In this document: positions 1-12,558 of the stretch, in pieces
How positions within the stretch are numbered: position 1 is the stretch's first letter
How the letters are laid out: each line of letters begins with the position of its first letter
Source of the DNA: Paguma larvata
Lineage: Eukaryota; Chordata; Mammalia; Carnivora; Viverridae
Assembly: GCA_030068075.1 (NCBI GenBank)
Contig: CM057825.1
Span: 80,429,123 to 80,493,122, forward strand
Direction of reading: 5' to 3'
DNA length: 64,000 bases
Position numbers and translations under genes: made by a program
Notes under the pieces: generated by a model
Told to the model about the DNA's origin: nothing
The model's input: the letters and a program-made list of their open reading frames with translations, nothing else
Databases searched by the model: none

Positions 1-348
1 AGAACACTAGAGATAAAAAAAAAAGGCTTGGATATTAGTCTGGGAACTTAACAAATGTATGTGACAATGATCCTATAAGAAAATTCTTCCTAGGTTCCAA
101 ACAAAGTTTTTAAAATATAAAATATTTCTAAATTGGAAGAGGGGTGCTATTTATACAATGTCCTGTGTCAGAGGCTGGTAAACTACTATCTGTGGGTCAA
201 ATCTAGCTTGCAGCCTGTTTTTCTATAGCCCCTTTTTACATTTTTATTTGGGTGAAAAAAAATCAAAAAAATATTTTATGATACATGAAAATTACATAAA
301 ATTCAAATTCTAGTATTTATAAAGTTTTATTAGAACACAGTCACCTTG

Positions 349-543
349 GGGCGCCTGGGTGGCTCAGACTTCAGCTCAAGTCATGATCTCACAGTCCATG
401 AGTTTGAGCCCCATGTCGGGTTTTATGCTGACAACTTGGAGCCTGGATCCTGCTTCAGATCCTGTGTCTCCATCTCTCTCGGTCCCTTCCCTGCTCTCAC
501 TTTCTCTCTCTCTCAAAAATAAAAATAAACATTAAAAAAAAAA
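349..543 (+). mobile_element. Carnivore SINE (SINEC, tRNA-derived)
   Basis: Head GGCGCCTGGGTGGCTCAG, CT-rich middle and an A-rich tail. The target duplication AGAACACAGTCACCTTG is perfect at 332-348 and 544-560. About 15 bp of the tRNA head (after GGCTCAG) is missing, removing part of the pol III A-box region. The perfect duplication suggests a fairly young insertion. Confidence 0.93.
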
Positions 544-560
544 AGAACACAGTCACCTTG

Positions 561-622
561 AAGGTGCATGGCCAGCTCAGTCAGGGGAGCATGTGACTCT
601 TGATCTCAGGTTTGTGGGTTCA
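561..622 (+). mobile_element. Older SINEC head fragment
   Basis: GGTGCATGGCCAGCTCAGTC followed by a TTGATCTCAGG-like body and a GGGTTCAAG-like end is a diverged SINEC head without a tail. It is bounded by AGAACACAGTCAC at 544-556 and 623-635, the same target used by the SINE to its left. Confidence 0.75.
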
Positions 623-779
623 AGAACACAGTCACATTCATTCATTTTTGTATTGTTTATAAATGTTTTTGTGTTAAAACTGGGAGCAGACAGTTGCAAA
701 AGAGACTGCCCAAAATATTTACTATCTGGCCCTTTACAAAAAAGTTTGTGAACTCCTTGGTATTTGAAAGCATTCAACA

Positions 780-900
780 TTCATTCACAAATATTATTTA
801 AAACCTTTTTATATGTCAGACACTGGTGAAACTACAGTGAATAAGTCAGATATGGTTCCCCCCTCATAAGTATTCATGGAAGGCAAGTGAAAACAAAAGC
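780..900 (+). repeat. Ancient dispersed repeat fragment (5' part)
   Basis: The reading resembles the start of the ancient repeat also seen at 18670-20300 and 38540-39430: a run like ATATGTCAGACACTGG, then ACAGTGAATAAGTCAGA. I cannot name the family with confidence. Placement is from wording similarity only. Confidence 0.35.
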
Positions 901-1254
901 TAGGAGGAATAAAAAGTACTGGTTTGTTGTAGGAACAACAAAGGTGGCAAAAGATGAAGCTGGAGAAGGGCCAAATCAAGTAATGCCTTTAAGGTCACTG
1001 TAAAGATTGTACATTGCTCTAATATTTTACTGTATATTCAGTTGTTTATAGAATTAACCCCTTTACTCACAATGTAAAGATTAATAATGTCTACTGATGA
1101 AGAATCACTAAGTCTGATTTAAAACTATTACAGTTCACTTAAACCTAGCATTCTATTGCTTTCCTTAAAAAAAATCACTGCATTGATTACAAATATTTGG
1201 AATAATACTTCAAAGTTTAAAAAGTTTCAAGTGTATATGTGAGTGTGCTTGCAC

Positions 1255-1445
1255 TTACCTATGTAGCCTTTGATCCTCACTGTACTCCTGTAAGGCAGGT
1301 GTTATAATAAACTCCGTTTTACAGATCAAGGTTATGAAATTTTCCCAAGTTCACACAGTATATCACATAGTGATTAAATAAATAAATAAATAAAGGCCCA
1401 ACACCCAATTTTCTCCCTAAGAATGCCTGCTCTTTCTACTGTATC
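1255..1445 (-). mobile_element. MIR SINE remnant
   Basis: Antisense MIR wording: a GATCCTCACTGTA-type stretch, then TTTTACAGATCAAGG, then TTCACACAG. A young-looking (AAAT)n run at 1374-1394 interrupts it. Very diverged, consistent with an age before placental radiation. Confidence 0.75.
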
Positions 1446-3489
1446 AGTCCAAGAACTGCATAATTAATTACTTTCACTGAATTTGAGATAAAGGACATTC
1501 TTACTGCTATTTGTTTTTGAGAAAATCATTCTTTTTAACCAACAGCTACATTTGTACCAACAAGACTAGCTTTTATTTCTATTAACTAACTCTTACTGGC
1601 CAACAACAGGTTTCAATGGTAGAAAATTCTATAATCTGTAACAGACTAGGCTCTTTTGATTTCTTCTGCTTTCTGGCTTAGTGAGTTGATATCTTTCCCT
1701 ATAATGAAAATAAGACCAAATATTAATTTTAAAATACTGTTTCATCAAAGCTGCTAAATATATGTTGCTAACTAGGAATTAAAATTCTTGGTGTGGGGTT
1801 GGCTATTCTCAGGCTGCAGTAGTGAAAGATAAGATCTGCGGATAAAAGATCAAAACAACCCTTCGCTGATTCAAAAAGTAAAAAGTATAACCAACACTCT
1901 TCTTCTCTTTTAATTTTACTCCATCCTTCAAAAGTGAGCATGAGCTTGAGTGGCTTACTCCTCATAAAAATCATTCTGATAGAGGTAGTTACTAGAAAAA
2001 ATACTACCTGACAGTCTGTCAGGCCCTCTCAGCAGTTAAAGCCTCCTAATTTAATTGTTTCTATTATTTCTAACCCTCTCAGCAAACAGGCAGTCTCTAT
2101 TTACATTTTAACAAACAATTAGCAATTATATTCCTAACTCAACACCCAAACCAGGTTTATGCATCTCTAAAGAAATAAGGAAGATAATAAAAAAAGGTCA
2201 GCTGGTAAGATTTGTTATGAATATTTACGTAAAATAAAAGGATGATCAGGAGCTACTTAATCATTTTCCCAGTCACACAGAGAGATGTTCTATTCCACTT
2301 CTGAATGCCTACTGATCACTGATCAAATTACTTTACTATTAACATGTCTATCTTGTATAAATTAATATCTCACAACTGCCTTTGCTCATTATTTACCATC
2401 CTCTTCCAACTGTGACTTTTCATGTCTCCCCATACCATTTTCAAGTGTACTTACACAAGTAATTTCAGGACTTAGCTTAAATAAAAACAATTAGCAAATT
2501 CTATTCACAAATAATGCACTAGGAAATTCCACTACCAATTAATACAAAACTTAGCAAACCTGTTATCTTTCTATTAACTTAAGGTAATAATAAATAAAAT
2601 GGCCTATATTTATAGGGTGAAACTACACTTCTTTTTTGGAGGTGGCTTAGCAAAGAGGGTTAGATTTACCTGCTTCCATAATGAAAGAAACCAAATGAAA
2701 AGAGTCAGTCACCATTATATTTTTAAATTCAGTAAAGTTTAATGTTTCTTCTGCTTTTATCTCTGTGTAATAATACAGTTTTTCCTAGTCAGAGATGATG
2801 CTGCTGAACTTCTGCCAATATAACATTGATTTCCCTGTGCCAAGCACCACCTCACCCTCCTACCAACAGTAGAGGCTTGCAATCTTTCACAGATAAAAAT
2901 ATTCAAGCCGACTACTTAGAGTCAAAGGCCATAGCCCAGAGTAAAAATAAGGACCCATAGTATTAACTACTTAATCCTTTCAGCCTTTATTGTAAGACCT
3001 TGATAACATGTAGATATCAAATTCCTAAGAATTAAGACACAAAATATGCCGTTTCTACTTCTGAATCCTCAACCATACCAACAATAAGTATAGAAAAAAT
3101 AGTACCTGACAGTTTAAAACAATAAGAGGTGATTCTGTGAAAATATAGGCATATGAAAAGAAGCAAAGTCAAATTTTCACAGAGAACTAGAAATGCTTAG
3201 TAAATAAGAATATGAATTAGCAGATGTACAAAATCTAAATAAAGGAACTTGCCACAAAAATTCAAAAATCTCTGGCCTGTGTTTTATTATCTCTTTTTAA
3301 TTTCACTTGTTTTTTTTTAGATGTTGTACTCAAAGTTCTCAGGTGCACAATAAGCCTATCCATTTCTTTTTAAGAAATAAATAGGGCAAATATGAGGTGA
3401 CTAAAAATCTGACAGCAAGACTGGTTAAGTGCAGACAAGTTTCAGAATACAGAGAATGTTCCAAACTAGAAGGGTCTTGGAGAGTCCCT

Positions 3490-4125
3490 CTAGTTTAGGT
3501 TGACTGTAACAGCCTCCTAATCTCACCTCTTTGCCCCTACATATCTCCCAATATATTTTCCAGATAGCTGCCAAAGTGATCTTAACATATAATCCAGACC
3601 TAGTCCCTCCTTAAAACTCTTTGCTTCCCACTGCCCTTTGGATTTTATTCTAACTCCTTCCCACATTAGATCGAAGCCCCTGCATGATCTGGTCCCAGTC
3701 TCTCTCTCCAGTCCCAAGCCTGCATTCACTTTCTTCAGACAGACAAACAAACATTTACTGAGCTTCTCTGTTCTGGAAACTGTGCTATCCCCTGAAGTAC
3801 TGTAATAAAGGTGAGATGCCCCTCTTAGAGTGTACACTCTAGTAGTGGAAAGTGCAGATAATAAATAGGTAGATAAATTAAGTAACTAGAGATTTGTGGT
3901 ATGTGAAATGATGCGAATAAAGAGTTACCTTGTCAGGCAGGGTCCTGTTTGTTTCTGTCAGAACTCATATGATGATTTGTAATTTTTTTTTTTTCATTTG
4001 GCTACTTACTTTAAGACTATAAGCTCCATAAGAGCATAACCATATCTGTCTTGTTCAGTGCTGCATCCCAAGCACTTAGTGGTGTCTAGCATGCAGTTCA
4101 ATATTTGTTAATAAATGTATAGTTA
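3490..4125 (+). mobile_element. L2 LINE 3' portion, interrupted
   Basis: 3490-3720 reads like L2 (CAGATAGCTGCCAAAGTGATC, CTGCATGATCTGGTCCC). 3965-4125 reads like the L2 3' end (TAAGCTCCATAAGAGCA, CAATATTTGTTAATAAATG). The intervening 3725-3960 resembles a different ancient repeat with ACATTTACTGAGC and TAATAAATAGGTAG, so a second element probably inserted into the L2. Confidence 0.65.
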
Positions 4126-4130
4126 TTTCA

Positions 4131-4250
4131 TCCTCTTTAATTTAGAGATGAGTAAATGAAATCTTAGTGATTGCCAAGGTCAAAGAAGAGTAAGTGGCAA
4201 AGTAGGAATCTGAATGACACTCTTATATTTCAGTCCAAAATATTATACCA
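4131..4250 (-). mobile_element. MIR SINE remnant
   Basis: Antisense MIR wording: TAGAGATGAGTAAATGAAA, then GCCAAGGTCA and AGTGGCAAAGTAGGAATCTG. It directly follows the L2 3' end. Confidence 0.65.
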
Positions 4251-4446
4251 CATTCAAAATACTGATATCAAAACTTAAATGATTGTTTTCAAAGCTTGTA
4301 GCTGTTACCCTAAAGCAGACTTAAGAATCTTTCAAGACTTTACTTTTATGTGAAAAATTTTAAAACACTTAATGTTTAAGTGAAATAAGAAAAATATTTT
4401 AAGTTCCAAAAAATAGAAATGAAAATGTACTCCAATGTTTCCTTTT

Positions 4447-4660
4447 TTTTTTTTTTTATGTTTATTTATTTTTTTGAGAAACAGAGAGACAGAACATGAG
4501 CAGGGGAGGGGCAGAGAGAGCGAGAGACACAAAACCCGAAGCAGGCTCCAGGCTCTGAGTGGTCAGCACAGAGCCCGACATGGGGCTCGAACTCACAAAC
4601 AGTGAGATCATGACCCGAGCCAAAGTCAGACGTTTAACTGACTGAGCCACCCAGGCGCCC
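4447..4660 (-). mobile_element. Carnivore SINE (SINEC)
   Basis: Full-length antisense copy ending GAGCCACCCAGGCGCCC. The target duplication CTCCAATGTTTCCTTTT is perfect at 4430-4446 and 4661-4677. Confidence 0.95.
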
Positions 4661-5930
4661 CTCCAATGTTTCCTTTTAAGCATGCTAGAACAAGACCTTA
4701 AAGAACTCTTCATAAAAAAAAAAAAAAATCTTATCTGAATGTCCTAGATATTTCCTGGCTCCTATTTGGCACTCTTTAGTGATACTTTCTTTGGCTGAAT
4801 CATTTAGTAAGAATATTATTTCATATTAACTGATAAGTAACTTACTGGCAAATTAAAAAACTTCTCCCAAGAAATGAATCTAGATTTTTAAATATTTTAC
4901 ACATTATATTCTTAAAAATAAGACTTAGAGAGGTTTGATGCTAATATGTGTATGCAGTATCTACACTGAACCACCTACTGTTATATGGCATATTACTTCA
5001 TTTAATACATTGTGGTTTACAAATTTAAAAAATTAATCTAAGAGTTTTAGAAACTTGCCAAGATATCATAATTTGCCCCGCCCCATCTTCTTAAAATAAT
5101 GCTTTGGAGCAAGCCTGACTTATTATGTATAGTCATAAAGATGTGAAGATCAACAGATTTTTCCTAATGAAGGTTTCATTTCTATAGTATATATGTAAAG
5201 TTAATAATCATAAGCAGGAAAATTCCTCCCTCAAAAGCTTTATATATGGATAGGCTTATTTTTATTACAATATGTAAAGATGGTTCATTTTTCAAATCTT
5301 TTAAAATCCAACCACTCCCTAATAGGAATTTCTAATAATTATCTTACTGCTTTACTTTTCTTCAGCAAGTTAGAGAATAAAATGATTCCCAATGTAACAA
5401 CAGCTACTAAGAAAATAGTTAACCAAAGAAAAAAGTGCTTTTATCTAGTCCAAAAGAACAGTATTGAAAAGGTTTAGGATTCACACATGAAGAGCATATA
5501 CCAAGTCAAAAGTTTCTAAATCTACTTATATAGAACTACGATTTACTGTGAGGAAAATGCATCTGAAGATTTCAAAGAATATAATCTGGATGGCCAGTAT
5601 GACCAATAACTGCAATTACTGTAATCTGACCATTATTTAAATATTAACAACAATATTGAGCCACGAGTGCTTAGAATTCTTTAACTTTGAAATGTTAAAA
5701 ATGAAGACTTTTCTATCACACGGTGTCCCTGCCCCTGTAAAAGAATATTACATGTGCTCATGTTTCCTATGTACTCTTACTATTCCAAATCTATCTCTAT
5801 ATTTTCATTTATGCTTATAATCTAAATCCATATCTGTCCTTAGAATCTCTTTATTTATGAAAATGCATCCTATTTTCTTCCGGCTTATTTCCTTACCAAT
5901 TTTATTTAGCAGTTCTACCATCCTACTTTA

Positions 5931-6465
5931 ACCTTCAAACTGCTCTTCTATATTCCACACGTATGCATTTGAAACATCCTCAAGATCTGGATCATCCACT
6001 CCTATCTCCTCTTGGTTTTAATTACTTTTCATGTGATTTAACCCCCTCGACTGAGATCGTTTTACTTCTTCAAGCAATTATAAACATCTCTTCATCTCAT
6101 AAATCTCTTCCTCAGATTTAGTCAAGATTCCTTCATTTCAACTTGTCTTCCAGCCATGGTCAAGTTTACGGTCAAATGTTCTCTGTGTTCATGATACTAT
6201 TTTGTGCCTTTTCCTTCATATTATGATGAACATACCTCTCAACCACCTGCCAAGATTTTTTTTTCCTATTATTTGGATCTATGTCCTCCAGCAAACCTTT
6301 CTGAAATCAAAAAAAAATCTGAACTCTTCAAAATTGCAATCTAATTTTGTTTTAGTACCTTTGTATGTGCTTCATTTACCCAGCGAATCCAGAAGAGAGA
6401 AGAGCTCAGCCGGAGCAGGTCCATGTTCTCCCTTGGGAAGAGTTTTCCCTCTATTCTGTACCTAA
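5931..6465 (+). repeat. Possible old LINE remnant (L2-like), weak
   Basis: The pyrimidine-rich wording (TCCTCAAGATCTGGATCATC, then CTCCAGCAAACCTTTCTGAA) is reminiscent of L2, but no diagnostic 3' end is visible. Short open frames in it have no protein resemblance. Confidence 0.3.
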
Positions 6466-7109
6466 GTACATGTTCTCTACTGTAGATTAAATAATAAGCA
6501 CATTTTTCAGTGCCCATATTTTTCACTGCACATATTTGCTTTGTAGCTTCCCTCTCTAGTCAGAATACTGGGTGAAGAAATAAGCAATTGTTGAACTAGG
6601 TAGGTCACAATTTCTTAGGAGTTTAGGACCCATTAGTTGATCATTGAATTAATTAATGGACCACAGTAAAAAATATTAGTGAAATAGAATATAAAAATAA
6701 ATAAAAGTCTTACACATAGTACGTGTTAGTTCACAAAAATATTTCTAATACATATATGCATTTATGTTATAGGAACTGAGTCATGATGCAATGTGTATTT
6801 CTTATTGTGAATTATGGTCAAAAAACCTGAAAGTCACAGAACTTGATGATCTCTAAGATGCCTTATACACCTATGCAATTCCAATTACATTAAAAAATTT
6901 AGTCTAAGGATCAGAAACACCGCATTTAAAAACATGAATAGAACTTAAGGATATCCAAAAAACAACCAGCAAAATCATTTTTTCTTAATAAAATATCACT
7001 ATTAAACTCTAACCTTAGAATTATAGGATCATAAAGCTTTTAGAGAAGGAAAAAAGTCCAGAAATAATCTAATCCAATTTTATTGCTTTAATACATAAAA
7101 AGAAAACTC

Positions 7110-7990
7110 AGGCCCAGAAATGAAAAAATTTCACTTCACTCTTTCACTAAACATTTGCTCAGCACCAACTGTGTGCCAGATTCTAGGACTGGATCTGTAG
7201 ATAAAGAGAAGAGGTCTTCAAAGAGCTCATAGTCTAAAGTGGATATAGGCAAATAAACATTTGCAATAATTGCTGGAATCAAGGTCATTTAGAAGAACAG
7301 AAAGCAACTAGCTTAATCTGGGTTGGATGGCAAAAAAAAACCTGTTTCTAAAGAAGGGATACTTCTCAGTCTTAAAAACATGGAGTTAGCAAGGTAAAGG
7401 ACGAGGAAATAACATACACAAAGGTACCATACCGATATACAATAAAGAACGACACATTCGAAAAACTACAAGTCAAGTTTGTACAGCAGGAATATAGGAC
7501 TCATACTAAGGAGGAGCCACAGCAGAATACCTAGTACTTATGTGGTATTTAATTTTCAAACCACTCTCTGAGGGAGGCACTGTTAATATCCCCATTTTGT
7601 AGATGACAAACTGAAGCACAAAAAGTGAAGTGATGTGCCAACGTTAAACTGTGAAGCCAGGATATAAACCAGGGAAATCTTAACTCCCTTAGCCAATATA
7701 CTAAGAGGTTAGAGAAAACAAGCAGGAATCAAATGATAAAGCACCATTCTAAGTACATGCCATTCTAAGACTTTGGATTTCATGCTAAAGGTGACTCATA
7801 GTGAAACATTTTAAGCAGGAGTGACATATTTAGATTTATTTTTTAATGAGGTCAATCTGGAAGTCGTATGTGGACAGAATGGAAGAGGAAGTAGTGACAA
7901 GAACCTAGGTAGTCTTAACTAGAAAAGCACAACAATAATTCAGGTAAGAGAAACGATGGATGACCTGGACAGTGGCAGTGCTGGCACCAG
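7110..7990 (+). repeat. Ancient dispersed repeat, split by a MIR
   Basis: 7140-7290 (ACATTTGCTCAGCACCAACTGT, then AGAGCTCATAGTCTAAAG) and 7720-7990 (TTTGGATTTCATGCTAAAGG, TAAGCAGGAGTGACATAT, CAATAATTCAGGTAAGAG) match, in order, wording of the repeat at 18670-20300. A MIR at 7540-7700 lies in between. Family name unknown to me. Confidence 0.5.
7540..7700 (-). mobile_element. MIR SINE remnant
   Basis: Antisense MIR: AATATCCCCATTTTGTAGATG, then ACAAACTGAAGCACA, then GAAGCCAGGATATAAACC. Clear core wording. Confidence 0.75.
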
Positions 7991-8576
7991 AACCAAAATC
8001 TACTGACACCATGACCACATTCTTGTCCAGTTTCTATAAGAACCTCAAATTTTTTTCCTTTAAGCCCACCACTCCAACAGGTTTTAAAAAATCGAACCTC
8101 AAAGACAACAATACCTTTCCTTTAGATCCCTTTATTAAACAAAATGTGACTACTAGATGCATTTGGGCACATGAAAGTGCCTAACAAATCCAGCTGTAGA
8201 ATGACGGAAAGTCAATTGCTATCTACAGTAGTTTTCTTACCTTCTTGACTTCTCCTTCTCCTTCCCCTATACACTATTCCTGGAACTTTCATGTTCAATA
8301 GTCAATTTGAAATCAATGTTCTGTCTAGACATGACTATCATAACCTAACAAAATTAAATCTACCACAGAGGAAGTCTGATGTGGTCCTAGCTGTAGCAAT
8401 AAATACATTCTCTGGTCTGGTCAAATTTTGGCTTAAACAGAGATGATGAATGAATAATAACAAAAGACAGACTCTGAAAACAGCAAAGAGTTAAAGAAAA
8501 CCAGAATATTAAAAAGAGAGTAAGAGCAATCTACAGTTCAGTTCATTTGATTCCAAGAGAGTAACACTACTCCCAA

Positions 8577-8598
8577 GTGTGTGTGTGTGTGTGTGCGT
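8577..8598. repeat. (TG)n microsatellite
   Basis: About ten TG units with one GC interruption. Confidence 0.9.
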
Positions 8599-8783
8599 GG
8601 TATTCCAGAAACCAACAATTAAAAGAACAGTGGAAAAGACTATCTGGTTAATTCTCGAACATCCTAAATTGAACCTATTTTCCTTTAAACCATGGATGAC
8701 CCCTCTAAAGCCACCCCTGATGCTAAGCAACAAGTGGGTTCCACAAGCAAGCAGCCTACAGTTTAGGGAAGTACAGAAGGAGT

Positions 8784-8803
8784 GGGGGCAGGGGAGGGGG
8801 GGG
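8784..8803 (+). repeat. G-run block, potential G-quadruplex
   Basis: GGGGG, GGGG and an eight-G run separated by loops of two and one bases. The long last run can supply two tetrad strands, satisfying a four-run G4 pattern. It lies in intron 1 on the strand opposite to the ACVR2A transcript. Confidence 0.6.
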
Positions 8804-9542
8804 TGTTGGATTAAACAAAGTAGGCAGAAAGTGGAAAGGGAACCATAATGAAAGGGAACAGAAGAGATTATGAGTTACGGAATATGGAATAAAAAGTGAA
8901 GGAGTACTAATGACCCCAATATCGAACATTGCTAACCTTACCTTGACAAGGAATGGTTATGTTCATGCAACATAAGAGAACATGAAAAGACAAATTTAAA
9001 TCACAGATTTCTGAGACACTAAAGATGAGACACAAGAGTACACTACTTTACAAAAGTAAAAAAGCAATAAAGTAGTTTTAGAATCTAAAGAAAGATTTAG
9101 AGATTATTAAAATCTTACTTGTTTTAGTTATGCTTTACTTTTTTCATGAAACAATGAGTCTGGAAACCCAAAAGGTAAAAATGTCAACAGTACCAGAGAT
9201 AAATGTCTTGGAAAGTGTGTTACAAAGATAGTATGAGGCTTATTTGCATAGTTTTTGTGGAAGAGAGTTCAGAATTTTTCTTTTCACTGGTGTAGTGCCA
9301 CTCATACTTTTTCACTCTAATTCTTACCTGGCTGGGTTAACTTCCTTAAAACCAGAGTTCAAAACAAAGTAAGCACTTATTAATTATGGTCAAATTTTAA
9401 CCTTAAAAAGGACAAGGGTTGTGATAAGGTATAGAATATTAATTAGTATAGCCTAAATGAGCCTAATGATAACCAAAACCCAGCCAACGATTCTCCAAAA
9501 AATTATGTAATTAAGAAACTACTTTAAAAGTTTCTTCAAATT

Positions 9543-9747
9543 GGGGCGCTTGGGTGGCTCAGCCAAGTGTCCAACTCTTGATTTCAGCTCAGGTTGTGAT
9601 CTTAGGGTCGTGAGATGGAGTCCACATTGGGCTCCACGCGGAATGTAGAGCCTGTTTAAAATTCTCTGTCTCTCTCTCTCTCTCTCTCTGCTGTCCCCTG
9701 CTTGCACACACACACACACACTCTCTCTCTCTCTCTAAAATAAATAT
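9543..9747 (+). mobile_element. Carnivore SINE (SINEC), older subfamily
   Basis: Head GGGCGCTTGGGTGGCTCAG. The middle carries (TC)n and (CA)n runs. The target duplication AAGTTTCTTCAAATT (9528-9542) matches AAGTTTCGTCAAATT (9748-9762) with one mismatch. Confidence 0.93.
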
Positions 9748-10367
9748 AAGTTTCGTCAAATTAAAGTTACCTGAAAAAGAAGAAGAAATATCCTTTTAAA
9801 AAACCCTTTTATACTTCGAAACCTTTCACAGACATGTAATAGTAAACAGTTCTTCCTTATGAAACTTACAAAACTTTCAGGCACCATGTTAATCTCTCTT
9901 TCTCTCACACATAATCCTGCTACCACCACACGGTCCAGACACTGATTTTAATAAGGATAAAAGGAAATATCCTTAAAGATGATTATTACAGCAAAGAGAC
10001 TACTGGATCAAAAGCAAATATAATTAAACTCGATACCCTGACCAATCATTCATCCTATTCATGAATATACAGTCTTCATGGACTCTCCATCATAGCAAAG
10101 TGATTGGAGAATTTATTCATAAATCAGCAAAATATCTTCATTAAAGTATAATAAGATGAAATAATGTGTATACCTATAGTCTGTTTCTCTAATATAATCA
10201 TTCTAATATTAAAAGATAAAAGATGAAAGCTCTCAATACAAGGTCACCTGGAGATCAATAGCATGTACTTATAAAATCTGGATGATTGACTGTGGGAGGG
10301 AGAAGCAAAGCCCTTTTACTAATATACCAATGCTTTCAAAAATGTAAAGTTTAAAATAAGGCTTCTT

Positions 10368-10591
10368 ATTGTCAATACTATTGACATTTTGGGCCAGATA
10401 ACCCTTCACTGTGGAAGATTGTCCTGTTCATTACGAGATGATTAGCAGAACCTCTGCCCTTTACTCACTAGATGCTAGCAGCACACCCTCCCCCACAATT
10501 ATGACAACAAAAAATGTCTTCAAAGGCCCCCTGGGGGTCAAGTGCAGGGGCAGGGAGCAAAAGACACCCAGGCTTGAGAACTACTGTCTTA
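10368..10591 (-). mobile_element. MER20 DNA transposon (hAT-Charlie)
   Basis: Plus-strand wording: CTATTGACATTTTGGGCC, a GAGATGATTAGCAG-like stretch, CACTAGATGCTAGCAGCAC, AATTATGACAACAAAAAATG, CCCCCTGGGGG and TTGAGAACTACTG. In order this is the reverse complement of MER20, a roughly 220 bp non-autonomous element, here essentially complete. MER20 copies are known to act as hormone-responsive regulatory elements in endometrial cells; activity of this copy is untested. Confidence 0.75.
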
Positions 10592-10839
10592 TAAATAGAA
10601 AAAATTCAAAATGAATTAGGAGAGAGAGTTTATTTTGTTTCTCTTCTGGTCTTGATGTTCCAATATATTATATTTGAATTTGATCACAGATTAGATTTAA
10701 GAGATTCTGCCTGTAGAAAACAAAGCATTTAATATCTATCACTTGTTAGCCAAAGTTCGGAAGAGTCCCAGAAGATTCACTGTACTGCCAATTCTCTCTC
10801 CAAGCTGCATATACACTCACTCAAAGAAACATACACGAG

Positions 10840-10868
10840 CCCCCCCCCCCACACACACACACACACAC
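10840..10868. repeat. (C)n(AC)n microsatellite
   Basis: About ten C residues run straight into about nine CA units. Confidence 0.9.
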
Positions 10869-12540
10869 GGTATTGCCTAACTGAAGTGAAGAAAATGCAC
10901 ACAATTACTTTATTTCCAGTTATTTCATGGAATATATGGACCAGACTCCTGCTCTCACAGAAATCCAAACGAATTCTCAACTTATTCAGTACAACTCAAA
11001 TACCACAATAGCTGCATCGTTCTAGGTAGGATAAACCTAAGTACTAGAGCAAGTATTAAACTCAGCTTCACAGTTTAAGGAATTGTGAAAAAAGATACAA
11101 ATTGACCACAGCGCTCTAAAAACATACAAACGAAAAATCTAAGAAATAGATCTGTGTTTGAAACAGGATCTGAAGAAAGATACGGAGAATGAAAAAATTC
11201 AAATGCAAAGGAAATCTGAAGGTATTTGAGGATGAGGGAAAAACTCAAAAATATTTCCCCCGGAATTACAGAAAGAAATTACATATTTGGTCACATTCTA
11301 CAGGAACAGTCTGCAAAATCAGTCTCCAGTATATATACCACAGGATGGAAACTGAAAAATCAAAGTCCGCAAAATACTAAAGAAAACAATAAACATCCAT
11401 CCTAAAAATCTGAAATACAAGAGCTCTTTACTACTATTCTTCATTTGCTTAAAAAAAAAAAAATCGAATAGCCAGAAACAAAAAACTGGCAACTCGAAAA
11501 ATTTTTAAATTCTCATAAAAATAGCCATCCTCATGCTTCCAGCATGCCGAATTACATATTACATAAAAAAATCAATTGGGAAAAGAACATAATTTTTAGA
11601 GTATATTTGATTCATAACAAAAACCTTTTTTAAAAATCAGATGTTTTAAATACTAAAAATCTTCATACATAAATACGGATTAAAGTCTTTCAGATGATTT
11701 AAATGATCTTCAATAGAAATTATATTTTAGTTCAACTAAGAATTTTTATTTGAAAAAAAAAAACTATGCAACAATAGTACCAGTTTTATGCAATTCTGTG
11801 TGCTATATACATCTATACGCTCTAAAGCAACAAAATTACTGTATTTTAAAATTTTAGTTATTAACCTCCTGGCCCAGTGAAAACGATCCTACAAAAAACT
11901 AATGCTCAATTCTTTTTACTTCCAAACCAAGCAGAGGAAGCTGTAAGATCTGTAGCGACAGCCTGCTTTTCCAGAAGTAATACCTTGAGACTGCTCAAGA
12001 ATAACCTCCTTCACCAATTAGTGTGACTCAGGTGGGTTTAGGAGGGAATAATGTCCACAATTCCTTGGTCAGTGGCCATGATGCCCCTCCTCCTCAAGGG
12101 CAGGAGATCAGAGAAAGGGATTTGAACAAGAGGAGTTTACCAACCAGAACATACAGGAACACAGGATAAAGAGTACTACGGGAAAAATAAAAACTACATA
12201 GTTAAGCCATGTCACAAAAGCAGGAGGTTTAATGTTATCAAGGTATTCATTCATTTCAGAGACACCATTGTTTATCTTCCTCCCCAAACGGTGCACAAAA
12301 AGAACTGTCAGCCTGCCTTAAGCATGTTCCTTCTTCCATTTAAACAGACATGATTCTTTGGTTAATCTCTGGCAATGATCGCCATTTCACAACACATTTA
12401 GCCCACCCGGAACTGATCAATACCACTACAGACATAAGACTAGACTTTATCCATTTATTAACCACAAGGAAATGTACCATTCAGCAAAATTCTATACATT
12501 ACAAAAGATTCTATTAAGGGGGGGAGGGCTGGGAGGATGG

Positions 12541-12558
12541 ACACACACACACACACAC
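12541..12558. repeat. (AC)9 microsatellite
   Basis: Nine pure AC units just after a G-rich stretch (12518-12540). Confidence 0.9.

Noticed and set aside
332..635. CRISPR-like spaced repeats
   Set aside because: Three short repeats are target-site duplications around two SINE insertions; eukaryotic context.
4462..4713. Open frames with GAWVAQSVKRLT-like protein, also near 25232, 31342, 35138 and 50596
   Set aside because: These are translations of carnivore SINEs; they recur wherever a SINE lies and are not genes.
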